Shown one piece after another: positions 10,801-23,886 of a stretch of 64,000 nucleotides of DNA. Location: assembly GCA_028752905.1 (NCBI GenBank), contig JAQNBH010000014.1:24437144-24501143 (forward strand), in the 5' to 3' direction. Under the pieces are notes generated by a model, which was given only the letters and a program-made list of their open reading frames with translations, was not told the DNA's origin and searched no databases. The position numbers and the translations under genes were made by a program. The DNA is from Cladorhizidae sp. MBARI D1340-BT2 (lineage: Eukaryota; Porifera; Demospongiae; Poecilosclerida; Cladorhizidae). Numbering within the stretch: the first letter of the stretch is position 1; every line of letters begins with the position of its first letter.

Positions 10801-13800
10801 AGCTGCAAACATGTTGTAGCTGCACAACATGGTGTAGCTGCAAACATGTTGTAGCTGCACAACATGGTGTAGCTACACAACATGGTGTAGCTGCAAACAT
10901 GTTGTAGCTGCACAACATGGTATAGCTGCAAACATGGTGTAGCTGCAAACATGGTGTAGCTGCAAACATGATGTAGCTGCAAACATGGTGTAGCTACACA
11001 ACATGGTGTAGCTGCAAACATGGTGTAGCTGCAAACATGGTGTAGCTGCAAACATGGTGTAGCTGCACAACATGGTGTAGCTGCAAACATGTTGTAGCTG
11101 CAAACATGGTGTATCTGCACAACATGGTGTAGCTGCAAACATGTTGTAGCTGCAAACATGTTGTAGCTGCAAACATGGTGTAGCTGCAAACATGGTGTAG
11201 CTGCAAACATGGTGTAGCTGCACAACATGGTGTAGCTGCAAACATGTAGCTGCACAACATGTTGTAGCTGCAAACATGGTGTAGCTGCACAACATGGTGT
11301 AGCTGCACAACATGGTGTAGCTGCAAACATGTAGCTGCAAACATGGTGTAGCTGCACAACATGTTGTAGCTGCAAACATGGTGTAGCTGCAAACATGGTG
11401 TAGCTGCAAACATGGTGTAGCTGCAAACATGTTGTAGCTGCACAACATGCTGTAGCTGCACAACATGTTGTAGCTGCAAACATGGTGTAGCTGCAAACAT
11501 GTAGCTGCACAACATGCTGTAGCTGCACAACATGTTGTAGCTGCAAACATGGTGTAGCTGCAAACATGGTGTAGCTGCAAACATGCTGTAGCTGCACAAC
11601 ATGCTGTAGCTGCACAACATGTTGTAGCTGCAAACATGGTGTAGCTGCACAACATGGTGTAGCTGCACAACATGGTGTAGTTGCAAACATGTTGTAGCTG
11701 CACAACATGGTGTAGCTGCAAACATGTTGTAGCTGCACAACATGGTGTAGCTGCACAACATGGTGTAGCTGCACAACATGGTGTAGCTGCAAACATGTAG
11801 CTGCACAACATGTTGTAGCTGCAAACATGGTGTAGCTGCAAACATGGTGTAGCTGCACAACATGGCTGGCTGCACAACATGGTGTAGCTGCAAACATGGT
11901 GTGGCTGCACAACATGGTGTAGCTGCACAACATGGTGTAGCTGCAAACATGTTGTAGCTGCACAACATGGTGTAGCTGCACAACATGTTGTAGCTGCAAA
12001 CATGGTGTAGCTGCAAACATGGTGTAGCTGCAAACATGGTGTAGCTACACAACATGGTGTAGCTGCACAACATGGTGTAGCTGCAAACATGGTGTAGCTG
12101 CAAACATGTTGTAGCTGCACAACATGGTGTAGCTGCACAACATGGTGTAGCTGCAAACATGGTGTAGCTGCAAACATGGTGTAGCTGCACAACATGGTGT
12201 AGCTGCACAACATGTTGTAGCTGCAAACATGGTGTAGCTGCACAACATGGTGTAGCTGCACAACATGTTGTAGCTGCAAACATGTTGTAGCTGCAAACAT
12301 GGTGTAGCTGCAAACATGGTGTAGCTGCACAACATGGTGTAGCTGCAAACATGGTGTAGCTGCACAACATGGTGTAGCTGCAAACATGTTGTAGCTGCAA
12401 ACATGGTGTAGCTGCAAACATGGTGTAGCTGCAAACATGGTGTAGCTGCACAACATGGTGTAGCTGCAAACATGTAGCTGCACAACATGTTGTAGCTGCA
12501 AACATGGTGTAGCTGCACAACATGGTGTAGCTGCACAACATGGTGTAGCTGCAAACATGTTGTAGCTGCAAACATGGTGTAGCTGCACAACATGTTGTAG
12601 CTGCAAACATGGTGTAGCTGCAAACATGGTGTAGCTGCAAACATGTTGTAGCTGCACAACATGCTGTAGCTGCACAACATGATGTAGCTGCAAACATGGT
12701 GTAGCTGCAAACATGTTGTAGCTGCACAACATGCTGTAGCTGCACAACATGTTGTAGCTGCAAACATGGTGTAGCTGCAAACATGGTGTAGCTGCAAACA
12801 TGTTGTAGCTGCACAACATGCTGTAGCTACACAACATGTTGTAGCTGCAAACATGGTGTAGCTGCACAACATGGTGTAGCTGCACAACATGGTGTAGCTG
12901 CAAACATGTTGTAGCTGCACAACATGGTGTAGCTGCAAACATGTTGTAGCTGCACAACATGGTGTAGCTGCACAACATGGTGTAGCTGCAAACATGTAGC
13001 TGCACAACATGTTGTAGCTGCAAACATGGTGTAGCTGCACAACATGGCTGGCTGCACAACATGGTGTAGCTGCAAACATGGTGTGGCTGCACAACATGGT
13101 GTAGCTGCACAACATGGTGTAGCTGCAAACATGTTGTAGCTGCACAACATGGTGTAGCTGCACAACATGTTGTAGCTGCAAACATGGTGTAGCTGCAAAC
13201 ATGGTGTAGCTGCAAACATGGTGTAGCTGCACAACATGGTGTAGCTGCACAACATGTTGTAGCTGCAAACATGGTGTAGCTGCACAACATTGTGTAGCTG
13301 CACAACATGGTGTAGCTGCAAACATGTTGTAGCTGCACAACATGTTGTAGCTGCACAACATGGTGTAGCTGCAAACATGGTGTAGCTGCAAACATGGTGT
13401 AGCTGCAAACATGGTGTAGCTGCACAACATGGTGTAGCTGCACAACATGTTGTAGCTGCAAACATGGTGTAGCTGCAAACATGTTGTAGCTGCACAACAT
13501 GCTGTAGCTGCACAACATGTTGTAGCTGCAAACATGGTGTAGCTGCAAACATGGTGTAGCTGCAAACATGGTGTAGCTGCAAACATGTTGTAGCTGCACA
13601 ACATGCTGTAGCTGCACATGTTGTAGCTGCAAACATGGTGTAGCTGCACAACATGGTGTAGCTGCACAACATGGTGTAGCTGCAAACATGTTGTAGCTGC
13701 ACAACATGGTGTAGCTGCAAACATGTTGTAGCTGCACAACATGGTGTAGCTGCACAACATGGTGTAGCTGCAAACATGTAGCTGCACAACATGGTGTAGC

Positions 13801-16800
13801 TGCAAACATGTAGCTGCACAACATGTTGTAGCTGCAAACATGGTGCAGCTGCAAACATGGTGTAGCTGCACAACATGGCTGGCTGCACAACATGGTGTAG
13901 CTGCAAACATGGTGTAGCTGCAAACATGGTGTAGCTGCACAACATGTTGTAGCTGCAAACATGTAGCTGCAAACATGGTGTAGCTGCACAACATGGTGTA
14001 GCTGCACAACATGGTGTAGCTGCAAACATGGTGTAGCTGCACAACATGGTGTAGCTGCAAACATGTTGTAGCTGCACAACATGGTGTAGCTGCACAACAT
14101 GGTGTAGCTGCAAACATGTTGTAGCTGCACAACATGGTGTAGCTGCAAACATGTAGCTGCACAACATGGTGTAGCTGCAAACATGTTGTAGCTGCACAAC
14201 ATGGTGTAGCTGCAAACATGTAGCTGCAAAACATGTTGTAGCTGCAAACATGGTGTAGATGCAAACATGGTGTAGCTGCAAACATGGTGTAGCTGCAAAC
14301 ATGGTGTAGATGCACAACATGGTGTAGCTGCACAACATGGTGTAGCTGCACAACATGGCTGGCTGCACAACATGGTGTAGATGCACAACATGGTGTAGCT
14401 GCAAACATGGTGTAGCTGCACAACATGGTGTAGCAGGAGTCATGGGATGGACCATCTTTACCCAATTCTTTTTAAGAACCACGTGAGTTAGCGTCATGGA
14501 GACGGCCACCACTGCCATGCCTTTTTATCTAGATCTTTAAGAGGAATTTCAATTTTATTTCCACACACTTTCAAATTTTTGTTATTGTTGTTGTTGTTTT
14601 TGCGTCGCTGGTTCACCACCTTGGCCAGGGAGGACCCTTGTAGTCTTGTGGAGCTCACATCTGCTTAAGCCATCATTAGGTAGCTAAGAAGCTGCCAATG
14701 TGAGTTGTCAGCCAAAATACGAGCTTCTGTTGGTGTGGTGTAGTTGTTGTTGTTTTGAGGGGGTGGGGGGGGGGGGGGGGGGGGTTCTGTCCGCCATTTT
14801 TGAAACAGCGTTCCAACCAATACAGGGAGTGCTTTTGCACTCGCCGATTTTCTTGCACGCTTGAAAAACAAGTTTCGAGTCCACTATTGTGGTGAAGATC
14901 ATCTTTACATGATCTTGATCCTCGTAGCATATATGCATATATATATTATATATATATATAGGATGAATCTGAAGAAGCATTTAAAGGCAAGTCAACTGAC
15001 GGTGGTCCTGCAAACAAAAATAAGGCTGCTCGCATGAATGTCAACAAGTTCAACTCTCATTCTCCTGCCAACAAAAAAGTTCAAAACTACCCTATCAAGG
15101 CCAAGCCAGCCGCCAAAGGACTTCCCATCCCCGAGCAACTCACTCCTAATCGACCGACTCCAAGTAAGTTGCCTAATGCACTTCATCTAAGACCTCTCGT
15201 CATGCTGGTTTGGTTGTCGTTGTTTTGTTGTTACTATGACCTTTTCAATAATCAACTTGAAATTTAATACCAAATTTCAAGTTGATTATTGATTAGGTCA
15301 TTGTAATATTGTTGCCGTATTTCAACTGAGAGTTCGTTGAGTGTTTTGTTGATGATGGTGTAGTTGGTTTATTGATGGTGGTGTAATTGGTTTGTTGAAG
15401 GTGGTGTAGTTGTTTTGTTAATGGTGTAGTTGTTTTGTTGATGGTGTTGTTTTGTTGAGGTAGTTGATGGTGGTGTTGTTTTGTTGAGGTGTAGTTGATG
15501 GTGGTGTTGTTTTGTTGATGGTGTAGTTATTTTGTTGATGGTAATGTTGTTTTGTTGATGGTGTAGTTATTGTTGATGGTGTTGTTGTTTTGTTGATGGT
15601 GGTGTTGTTTTGTTGAGGTGTAGTTGATGGTGTTGTTTTGTTGATGGTGTAGTTATTTTGTTGATGGTATTGTTGTTTTGTTGATGGTATTGTTGTTTTG
15701 TTGATGGTGTTGTTTTGTTAATGGTATTGTTCTGTTGATGGTATTGTTTTGTTGATGGTGGTGTTGTTTTATTGATGTGTTGTTTTGTTGGTGTAATTAT
15801 TTTGTTGATGGTGTTGATGGTGTAGTTATTTTGTTGATGGTTTTGTTGATGGTTGTTTTGTTGATGTGGTTTTGTTGATGGTGTGGTTTTGTTGATGGTG
15901 TAATTATTTTGTTGATGGTGTTGTTGTTTTGTTGATGGTGTAGTTATTTTGTTGATGGTTTTGTTCATGGTGGTTTTGTTGATGGTGTTGTTTTGTTAAT
16001 GGTGGTGTTGTTTTGTTGATGGTGGTATTGTTTTGTTGATAGTGTAGTTATTTTGTTGATGGTGGTGTTGTTTTGTTGATGGTGTAGTTATTTTTTTGAT
16101 GTGTTGATGGTGGTGTTATTTTGTTGATGGTGGTATTGTTTTGTTGTTGTTGTTTTGTTGATGGTGGTATAGTTGTTGTTCTGTTGTTGATATATAGTGC
16201 TGTTATGGTTGTAGTGGTTGTAGCATTGTTGTTATCATAATTGTTGTGTATAATAATTGTTGTTGTTGTCATGAAGGTTGTTTCTGTAAGAATAAAACTG
16301 GCATAATTATAAGCCCTTGCATATTACACTGACGGAGGTGGGCATGCTGGCATTATATAGAACAGGTTTTATTATACATTGGATCATGACTTGTTTTGTT
16401 CTTACATGTTGCCATGGAGTACATGTTGTCATGGACTACATGTTGCCATGGACTACATGTTGCCATGGACTACATGTTGTCATGGACTACATGTTGCCAT
16501 GGACTACATGTTGCCATGGACTACATGTTGCCATGGACTACATGTTGCCATGGACTACATGTTGTCATGGACTACATGTTGTCATGGGCTACATGTTGCC
16601 ATGGACTACATATAGTCATGGACAACATGTTGCCATGGACTACATGTTGCCATGGACTACATGTTGCCATGGACTACATGTTGCCATGGATACATGTTGC
16701 CATGGACTACATGTTGCCATGGACTACATGTTGCCATGGACTACATGTTGCCATGGACTACATGTTGCCATGGACTACATGTTGCCATGGACTCCCATGT

Positions 16801-18874
16801 TGCCATGGACTACATGTTGCCATGGACTACATGTTGCCATGGACTCCCATGTTGCCATGGACTACATGTTGCCATGGACTACATGTTGTCATGGACTACA
16901 TGTTGCCATGGACTACATGTTGTCATGGACTACATGTTGCCATGGACTACATGTTGCCATGGACTACATGTTGCCATGGACTACATGTTGCCATGGACTA
17001 CATGTTGCCATGGACTACATGTTGCCATGGACTACATGTTGCCATGGACTACATGTTGTCATGGACTACATGTTGTCATGGACTACATGTCATGGACTAC
17101 ATGTTGCCATGGACTACATGTTGTCATGGACTACATGTCATGGACTACATGTTGTCATGGACTACATGTTGTCATGGACTACATGTTGTCATGGACTACA
17201 TGCTGTCATGGACTACATGTTGCCATGAACTACATGTTGCCATGGACTACATGTTGTCATGGACTACATGTTGCCATGGACTACATGTTGCCATGGACTA
17301 CATGTTGCCATGGACTACATGTTGCCATGGACTACATGTTGCCATGGACTACATGTTGCCATGGACTACATGTTGCCATGAACTACATGTTGCCATGAAC
17401 TACATGTTGTCATGGACTACATGTTGCCATGGAATCACCCCACCCTGAAGCTGAATCTCTGTGGCCCTAACCTTTGCCCTCAAGTAACATTTTCTCTGCA
17501 CATCGCATGACTGTCTAAATATAAGAAGTGTCTAGTATACTATAGGAAGTGTCTAGTGTACTATAGGAAGTGTCTAGTTTACTACAGGAAGTCAAACTTG
17601 AGGTCCTTTGTGAACAGCATGCTGTGTTTTTAATATACTTTAGTTCAGCTCCAAATCTTCCTCTCCATTTCAGGAGAGTGACTTGCATGCCAAATGTCCC
17701 CTGAAGACATGTACATGTATGTATAAGTCGCAGTGGCTAGAATGAACCACTGGATGTGGTTACAAGTGGTTGCATGTGACCTCATACTGCAGCTACATAA
17801 TGCTTTCCTGGGGAATGTCTGGAACTAAGCCTACAGCATGAGCTACACTGCAGCTTTCAAAAGCTCAGAGTTTTTGGATTAGTGGAGAAGCCTGGGAATG
17901 GAAGGGCTGAGGAGAAGCATGGGAATGGAAGGGCTGAGTAGAAGCATGGGAATGGAAGAGCTGAGGAGAAGCATGGGAATGGAAGAACTGAGGAGAAGCA
18001 TGGGAATGGAAGAACTGAGGAGAAGCCTGGGAATGGAAGAGTTGAGGAGAAGCATGAGAATGGAAGAGCTGAGGAGAAGCATGGGAATGGAAGAACTGAG
18101 GAGAAGCCTGAAGAGCTGAGGAGAAGCATGGGAGCTGAGGAGAAGCATGGGAATGAAAGAGATGAGGAGAAGCCTGGGAATGGAAGAGGTGAGGAGAAGC
18201 ATGGGAATGGAAGAGCTGAGGAGAAGCCTGGGAGTGGAAGAGTTGAGGAGAAGCATGGGAATGGAAGAGCTGGGGAGACGCATGGGAATGGAAAAGCCGA
18301 GGAGAAGCCTGGGAATGGAAGAGCTGAAAGTGAGTACAGAAAAAGCGAAAAGCTGGTGGGAGAGAGAATAGAGTTGACAACACTACAAAGGTCAGCCAGG
18401 TCACATGGAGTTGAGGTCAGAGGTTACTCGGGCTCCTGTATGCTGCTATGTAGATGGGTGCTTTATTTACATTTTGTGTGCGACTTCTACTCCAGCAGTT
18501 TAAAACTTCTGATGATGGTACTTCTGTGGGAGCAACTTCCACTCCGGCAGTTATAAAACTTCTGTAATGATGGCTAACTCTGCGGGAGCAACTTCCACTC
18601 TGGCAAATACAATAATCAAAATAATGGAAGTCCACAATAAATATACCAATGATTTAATATTCACTGTTCTCACTGACAGAATCCAATCTGCGAATATTGA
18701 TGGTGGGTGTGGTCAAGAAGCAGACAATGGCGTGGCTTTCAACCCACGAATATATCCAAAATGGATTCTTCTGTTCGTCACCAACTATGGATTATTATAA
18801 CCCCTTAATCCCTCTAAATAGAATGTCACATAATGACATAGGTGTGAGGTCTTCTGTGTCCATTATTATTATTA

Positions 18875-18963
<89 letters not shown>

Positions 18964-21900
18964 CTTACTAGAATAATAAATAATAAGGAAATAAATATAA
19001 TCCATTATTATTATTATTACAAGCTCAACTTGACATAAAAACAAATACGAACATAAATTAAGTAAGTTTAATTAGGACAAAAAATGAAAATACTATATTA
19101 ATTAAAGTCTTTGTTATAGTACTGACAATGAAGTGTGTGTGTGTGTGTGCGCATGATTCCTCATATGCACACACACACACACATTGCTACATGTTCACAG
19201 ACGAGGAATTCGATAGGGAAGACAACAAGTTTTTTTCCAGCCAAGCCTTGCTTCCAGTCACCATGACCGCGACCCTGAAGTACAGACTGTCTCCTCCGAG
19301 GAACTGTGCTGCATTGCCTTCATCTCTCCCCAGTGCTGATAGAGGGTAAAACTTGGTGTAGCCCCAGCCTTTGTTGGCGGTGTTGGCTCGAGCATTCTCT
19401 TGTAATCTCAACCTCAACATTTTGCTCTGATGGTTTTGGTCCGAGAGTTGGTTGAGCAGCTCGATGGTGACGCTACCCACCAGTGGCCAATTCAACGTTT
19501 GATCATATTGTCCTGTGAGGATGTGCATGTAAGCTGAGACGTGCGATCCCAACGCTTCCCCATGGCCGTTGGGGTAGACCTTCAAGCTTAGCTTGTAGCC
19601 GTTAGGGCTGGTGTAAAATGCCGGCGACATGACGCTTCTGTTTCTCCTTCTGTTGCTCTCGAATTCCGTCAACTTGAATGTGACGAAATCTCCAGTTGGC
19701 AGCGTGTCAGTTCTCTCACTGAGTACGGCAACGGCTTTCTGCAATCTGACCACAGCGTCCATTGCCATGTGCAGATGAAGCTCAGCATTCCGCTCGTGGT
19801 ATTCAAGCATGTTTCTTTTCAGCCTCACACTGCAGCTGACATTGGCGAACTTGCAAGGAAGCATGGAGTGTAGGCACTGTTCCTCCAGGTGCTCGGGAAT
19901 ATGAACTCTCTCGATGTTTTCCTCGCACCCGACATTCGGACAAAGGATGATCTTCTGCTCGCAATCTTTCCCGTGGTTTTGGATGCTAAGGTAAGTCCCT
20001 TTCTCTCCACAGTCCTTGCACTCGTAATCCCTGTTGAGGCAATAGTTCCTCATGTGCACCACTACATCTTTCTGCATCAGCCTTAGGATATTCTGTCCCT
20101 CGTCCATGCAAGTGTTGGGGCAGGGGATGAGGGAATAGGGACACTTGGCCACATGCTCCCTCAGGGTATCTACGGTACCCTCCCACGTGCAGCTCCTCTC
20201 CAAGTGGTTGTCGCACCTCACCAGAAGAGCGTCGATCTCTCGGCCGCCTAGTGATGGATACAGCATTACAGGAATGTGAAGGAGTACTCTGACAATGTAT
20301 CACATACATGTCCAGTACACTACAGAAGTGTTACTATACTACAGGAAGTGTCTAGTATACTACAGGAAGTGTGGCGACCAATCAGCAGAGACTTGTAGAT
20401 TATGAAAGTGGGCACAGCGTGCTTGGCATCATTTCGTTTCATGTGAAGTGGAAGCTAGGGATCTAGAAACGTGTGGCTCCGTCTCCCGTGTATGTGTGAT
20501 TAGCTAATTAACTCAAAATCAACTTAGCAGATCTGTAACAAACTTGGTTGGCAAGCTAATTTTGAAAGGTCAAAGGTCAACATTAAAGTTTTAAAAAGTT
20601 GAGAGATCTTTTTTTTTTTTTTGCCATCTCTCTCAAGTTGGGTGTCATGGCAATACCACACTTGCTAGGCAGATTAAGTGTGTGCCAAAGAACAGGTGAT
20701 TAAATTTGGAAAGGTCAAAGGGGATTGACTGATGCTTTACCAAACTTGCTGGGCAGATTAAGAGAAGGAGCAACTAGCTACCGACTTACATAGCCACACA
20801 TTACCAGTTGTGCAGGACTGGTTGGATTTACTTCTTGGAGCACCATCCTCTCTAGAACAACATGACCACTGCACCTCTTCGAGGCTTACTTACTTCTCAT
20901 GTCATTGAAGTAGCTAGGTTGGACTGCCTTACAGGCAGGGCAGGATCTTTCCTCCCCATAGTCCTGCAGACATCTGGGACAGATCAGCTTGCCACAGCCT
21001 CCATGTTGCTTGGGACTCCTTTTGACTTCTGCACACAGCATACAGAAGAGGGTGCTGCTTGGCTCAGTTATGAAGATATAGCTAGTTCTGAAGGTTGCCA
21101 TAACATTACATCACTTGGCAGTAGTGTGAGTGTCATGTGATGACAACTAATATTCAATTGTGGTGGGGGAAACCCCACATAGTGTAGCCATAAAGTGATC
21201 TTTATCTTGGTGGTTCCCTTAAAAGGAAGATCAATTGCCATTGAAGTACCCAACATTTGTATCCTCCATAACTTTTTTGTTTCTTGTTCTTGGCAGTAAT
21301 TTTTAGCACTAGAAGCTTCTTTCCAGAGCTCTCCAATGATATATTTTATGAAGGCTTGTGTAAGTCTGTATAGTGGTGACCAATATACTCCCTTAGTGCT
21401 AGAAGATAGCTTCTTTCCAGACCTTTCCAATGATGTACTTTATGAAGGCTTGTAAGTATGTATAGTGGTGACCAATATACTCCTTTAGTACCAGAAGATA
21501 GCTTGTTTCAAGAGCTCTCCAATGATGTACTTTATGAAGGCTTGTAAGTCTGTATAGTGGTGACCAATATACTCCCTTAGTACCAGAAGATAGCTTGTTT
21601 CCAGAGCTTTCCAATGATGTACTTTATGAAGGCTTGTAAGTCTGTATAGTGGTGACCAATATACTCCCTTAGTACCAGAAGATAGCTTGTTTCCAGAGCT
21701 CTCCAATGATGTACTTTATGAAGGCTTGTAAGTCTGTATAGTGGTGACCAATATACTCCCTTAGTACCAGAAGATAGCTTGTTTCCAGAGCTTTCCAATG
21801 ATGTACTTTATGAAGGCTTGTAAGTCTGTATAGTGGTGACCAATAACCAATATACTCCCTTAGTACCAGAAGATAGCTTGTTTCAAGGGCTCTCCAATGA

Positions 21901-23557
21901 TGTACTTTATGAAGGCTTGTAAGTCTGTATAGTGGTGGCTAAGGGATAACTGCTACATACAGTCTATAGAGGAGAGATGTGCTCACAGTGTCAAGAGAGT
22001 ATACTAGCAAGTTGTAGTCATCTTCCGCATGTCCCCTCACTCTTAGTGGAGTGTGCATGTGCCCTCACTCTTAGTGGAGTGTGCATGTGCCCTCACTCTT
22101 AGTGCAGTGTGCATGTGCCCTCACTCTTAGTGGAGTGTGCATGTGCCCTCACTCTTAGTGCAGTGTGCATGTGCCCTCACTCTTAGTGCAGTGTGCATGT
22201 GCCCTCACTCTTAGTGGAGTGTGCATGTGCCCTCACTCTTAGTGGAGTGTGCATGTGCCCTCACTCTTAGTGGAGTGTGCATGTGCCCTCACTCTTAGTG
22301 GAGTGTGCATGTGCCCTCACTCTTAGTGTAGTGTGCATGTGCCCTCACTCTTAGTGCAGTGTGCATGTGCCCTCACTCTTAGTGCAGTGTGCATGTGCCC
22401 TCACTCTTAGTGGAGTGTGCATGTGCCCTCACTCTTAGTGGAGTGTGCATGTGCCCTCACTCTTAGTGGAGTGTGCATGTGCCCTCACTCTTAGTGGAGT
22501 GTGCATGTGCCCTCACTCTTAGTGGAGTGTGCATGTGCCCTCACTCTTAGTGTAGTGTGCATGTGCCCTCACTCTTAGTGGAGTGTGCATGTGCCCTCAC
22601 TCTTAGTGGAGTGTGCATGTGCCCTCACTCTTAGTGGAGTGTGCATGTGCCCTCACTCTTAGTGGAGTGTGCATGTGCCCTCACTCTTAGTGGAGTGTGC
22701 ATGTGCCCTCACTCTTAGTGGAGTGTGCATGTGCCCTCACTCTTAGTGGAGTGTGCATGTGCCCTCACTCTTAGTGGAGTGTGCATGTGCCCTCACTCTT
22801 AGTGGAGTGTGCATGTGCCCTCACTCTTAGTGGAGTGTGCATGTGCCCTCACTCTTAGTGGAGTGTGCATGTGCCCTCACTCTTAGTGGAGTGTGCATGT
22901 GCCCTCACTCTTAGTGTAGTGTGCATGTGCCCTCACTCTTAGTGGAGTGTGCATGTGCCCTCACTCTTAGTGGAGTGTGCATGTGCCCTCACTCTTAGTG
23001 TAGTGTGCTTCCCATCTTCAAGATAAGCCATTTCCAAGAATACTTAACGAAACTCCTCCCCATCCATGCTTCCACATGCTTCGTAATGTGCCATCCCATA
23101 ATGCTGCGGGGCATCAGGTTGCTCAACCTTGCACAAGTTCTGGATCTGTAAAGAGCGCATATAAATAATATAATTCTTGCTCTTCCCCCACATCACAATG
23201 CAAGCTTACGTCATCATGATGACATCATAATAATGTACAGATCAGTAACTGTATTAGGCCTTCAGCTTACGGCTGGGACAATTGCTAGAGGAATACATTA
23301 TAACAGTACTGGGATTTTAACAGATCAGTACTTTATTAGACTAGGACAATGTCTAGAGCAATGCAACCTAGGATTTCAAGCTAAGATAATTAATGTTCCA
23401 CACCACCCCCCCCCCACACCCCACACACATTTCATTTCCCCCCTCTCTCTCTCCATCACACCTTATAAGCAATTAACAACTTCAACAACAATAATACTAC
23501 ATGTAATACAACTCAACACACACTCATTTATTTAACATAGCAATTACAATAGGACCT

Positions 23558-23611
<54 letters not shown>

Positions 23612-23822
23612 AATACTAATACATGTACTATTATACAACTACCAGGGTTTCAGGTTTCATTTTAGAGGGGGGGGGGGGACCTTTTGCCCCCACGTGGAAA
23701 TTGTATTATTAAAATTCATTAGAAACTTTGTCACATCTTTAACCATCATTCCTCCCCTTAATATCCTCCAGTTGCCCCCCCTTGGGACAATTTTCTAAAT
23801 GAAATCCTGACTACTACTACTA

Positions 23823-23886
<64 letters not shown>

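Noticed and set aside
9402..14518. Cys/His/Leu-rich open frames of up to 1,182 codons on the - strand
   Set aside because: Translation of the 17/18-bp minisatellite. Frames overlap each other extensively and there is no domain.
16317..17448. Open frames of 248-350 codons reading CCHGLHVAMDYMLPW-type repeats
   Set aside because: 17-bp minisatellite read through in all three frames.
18567..18800. + strand open frame of 77 codons
   Set aside because: No recognisable features. It overlaps the end of dispersed element copy 2.
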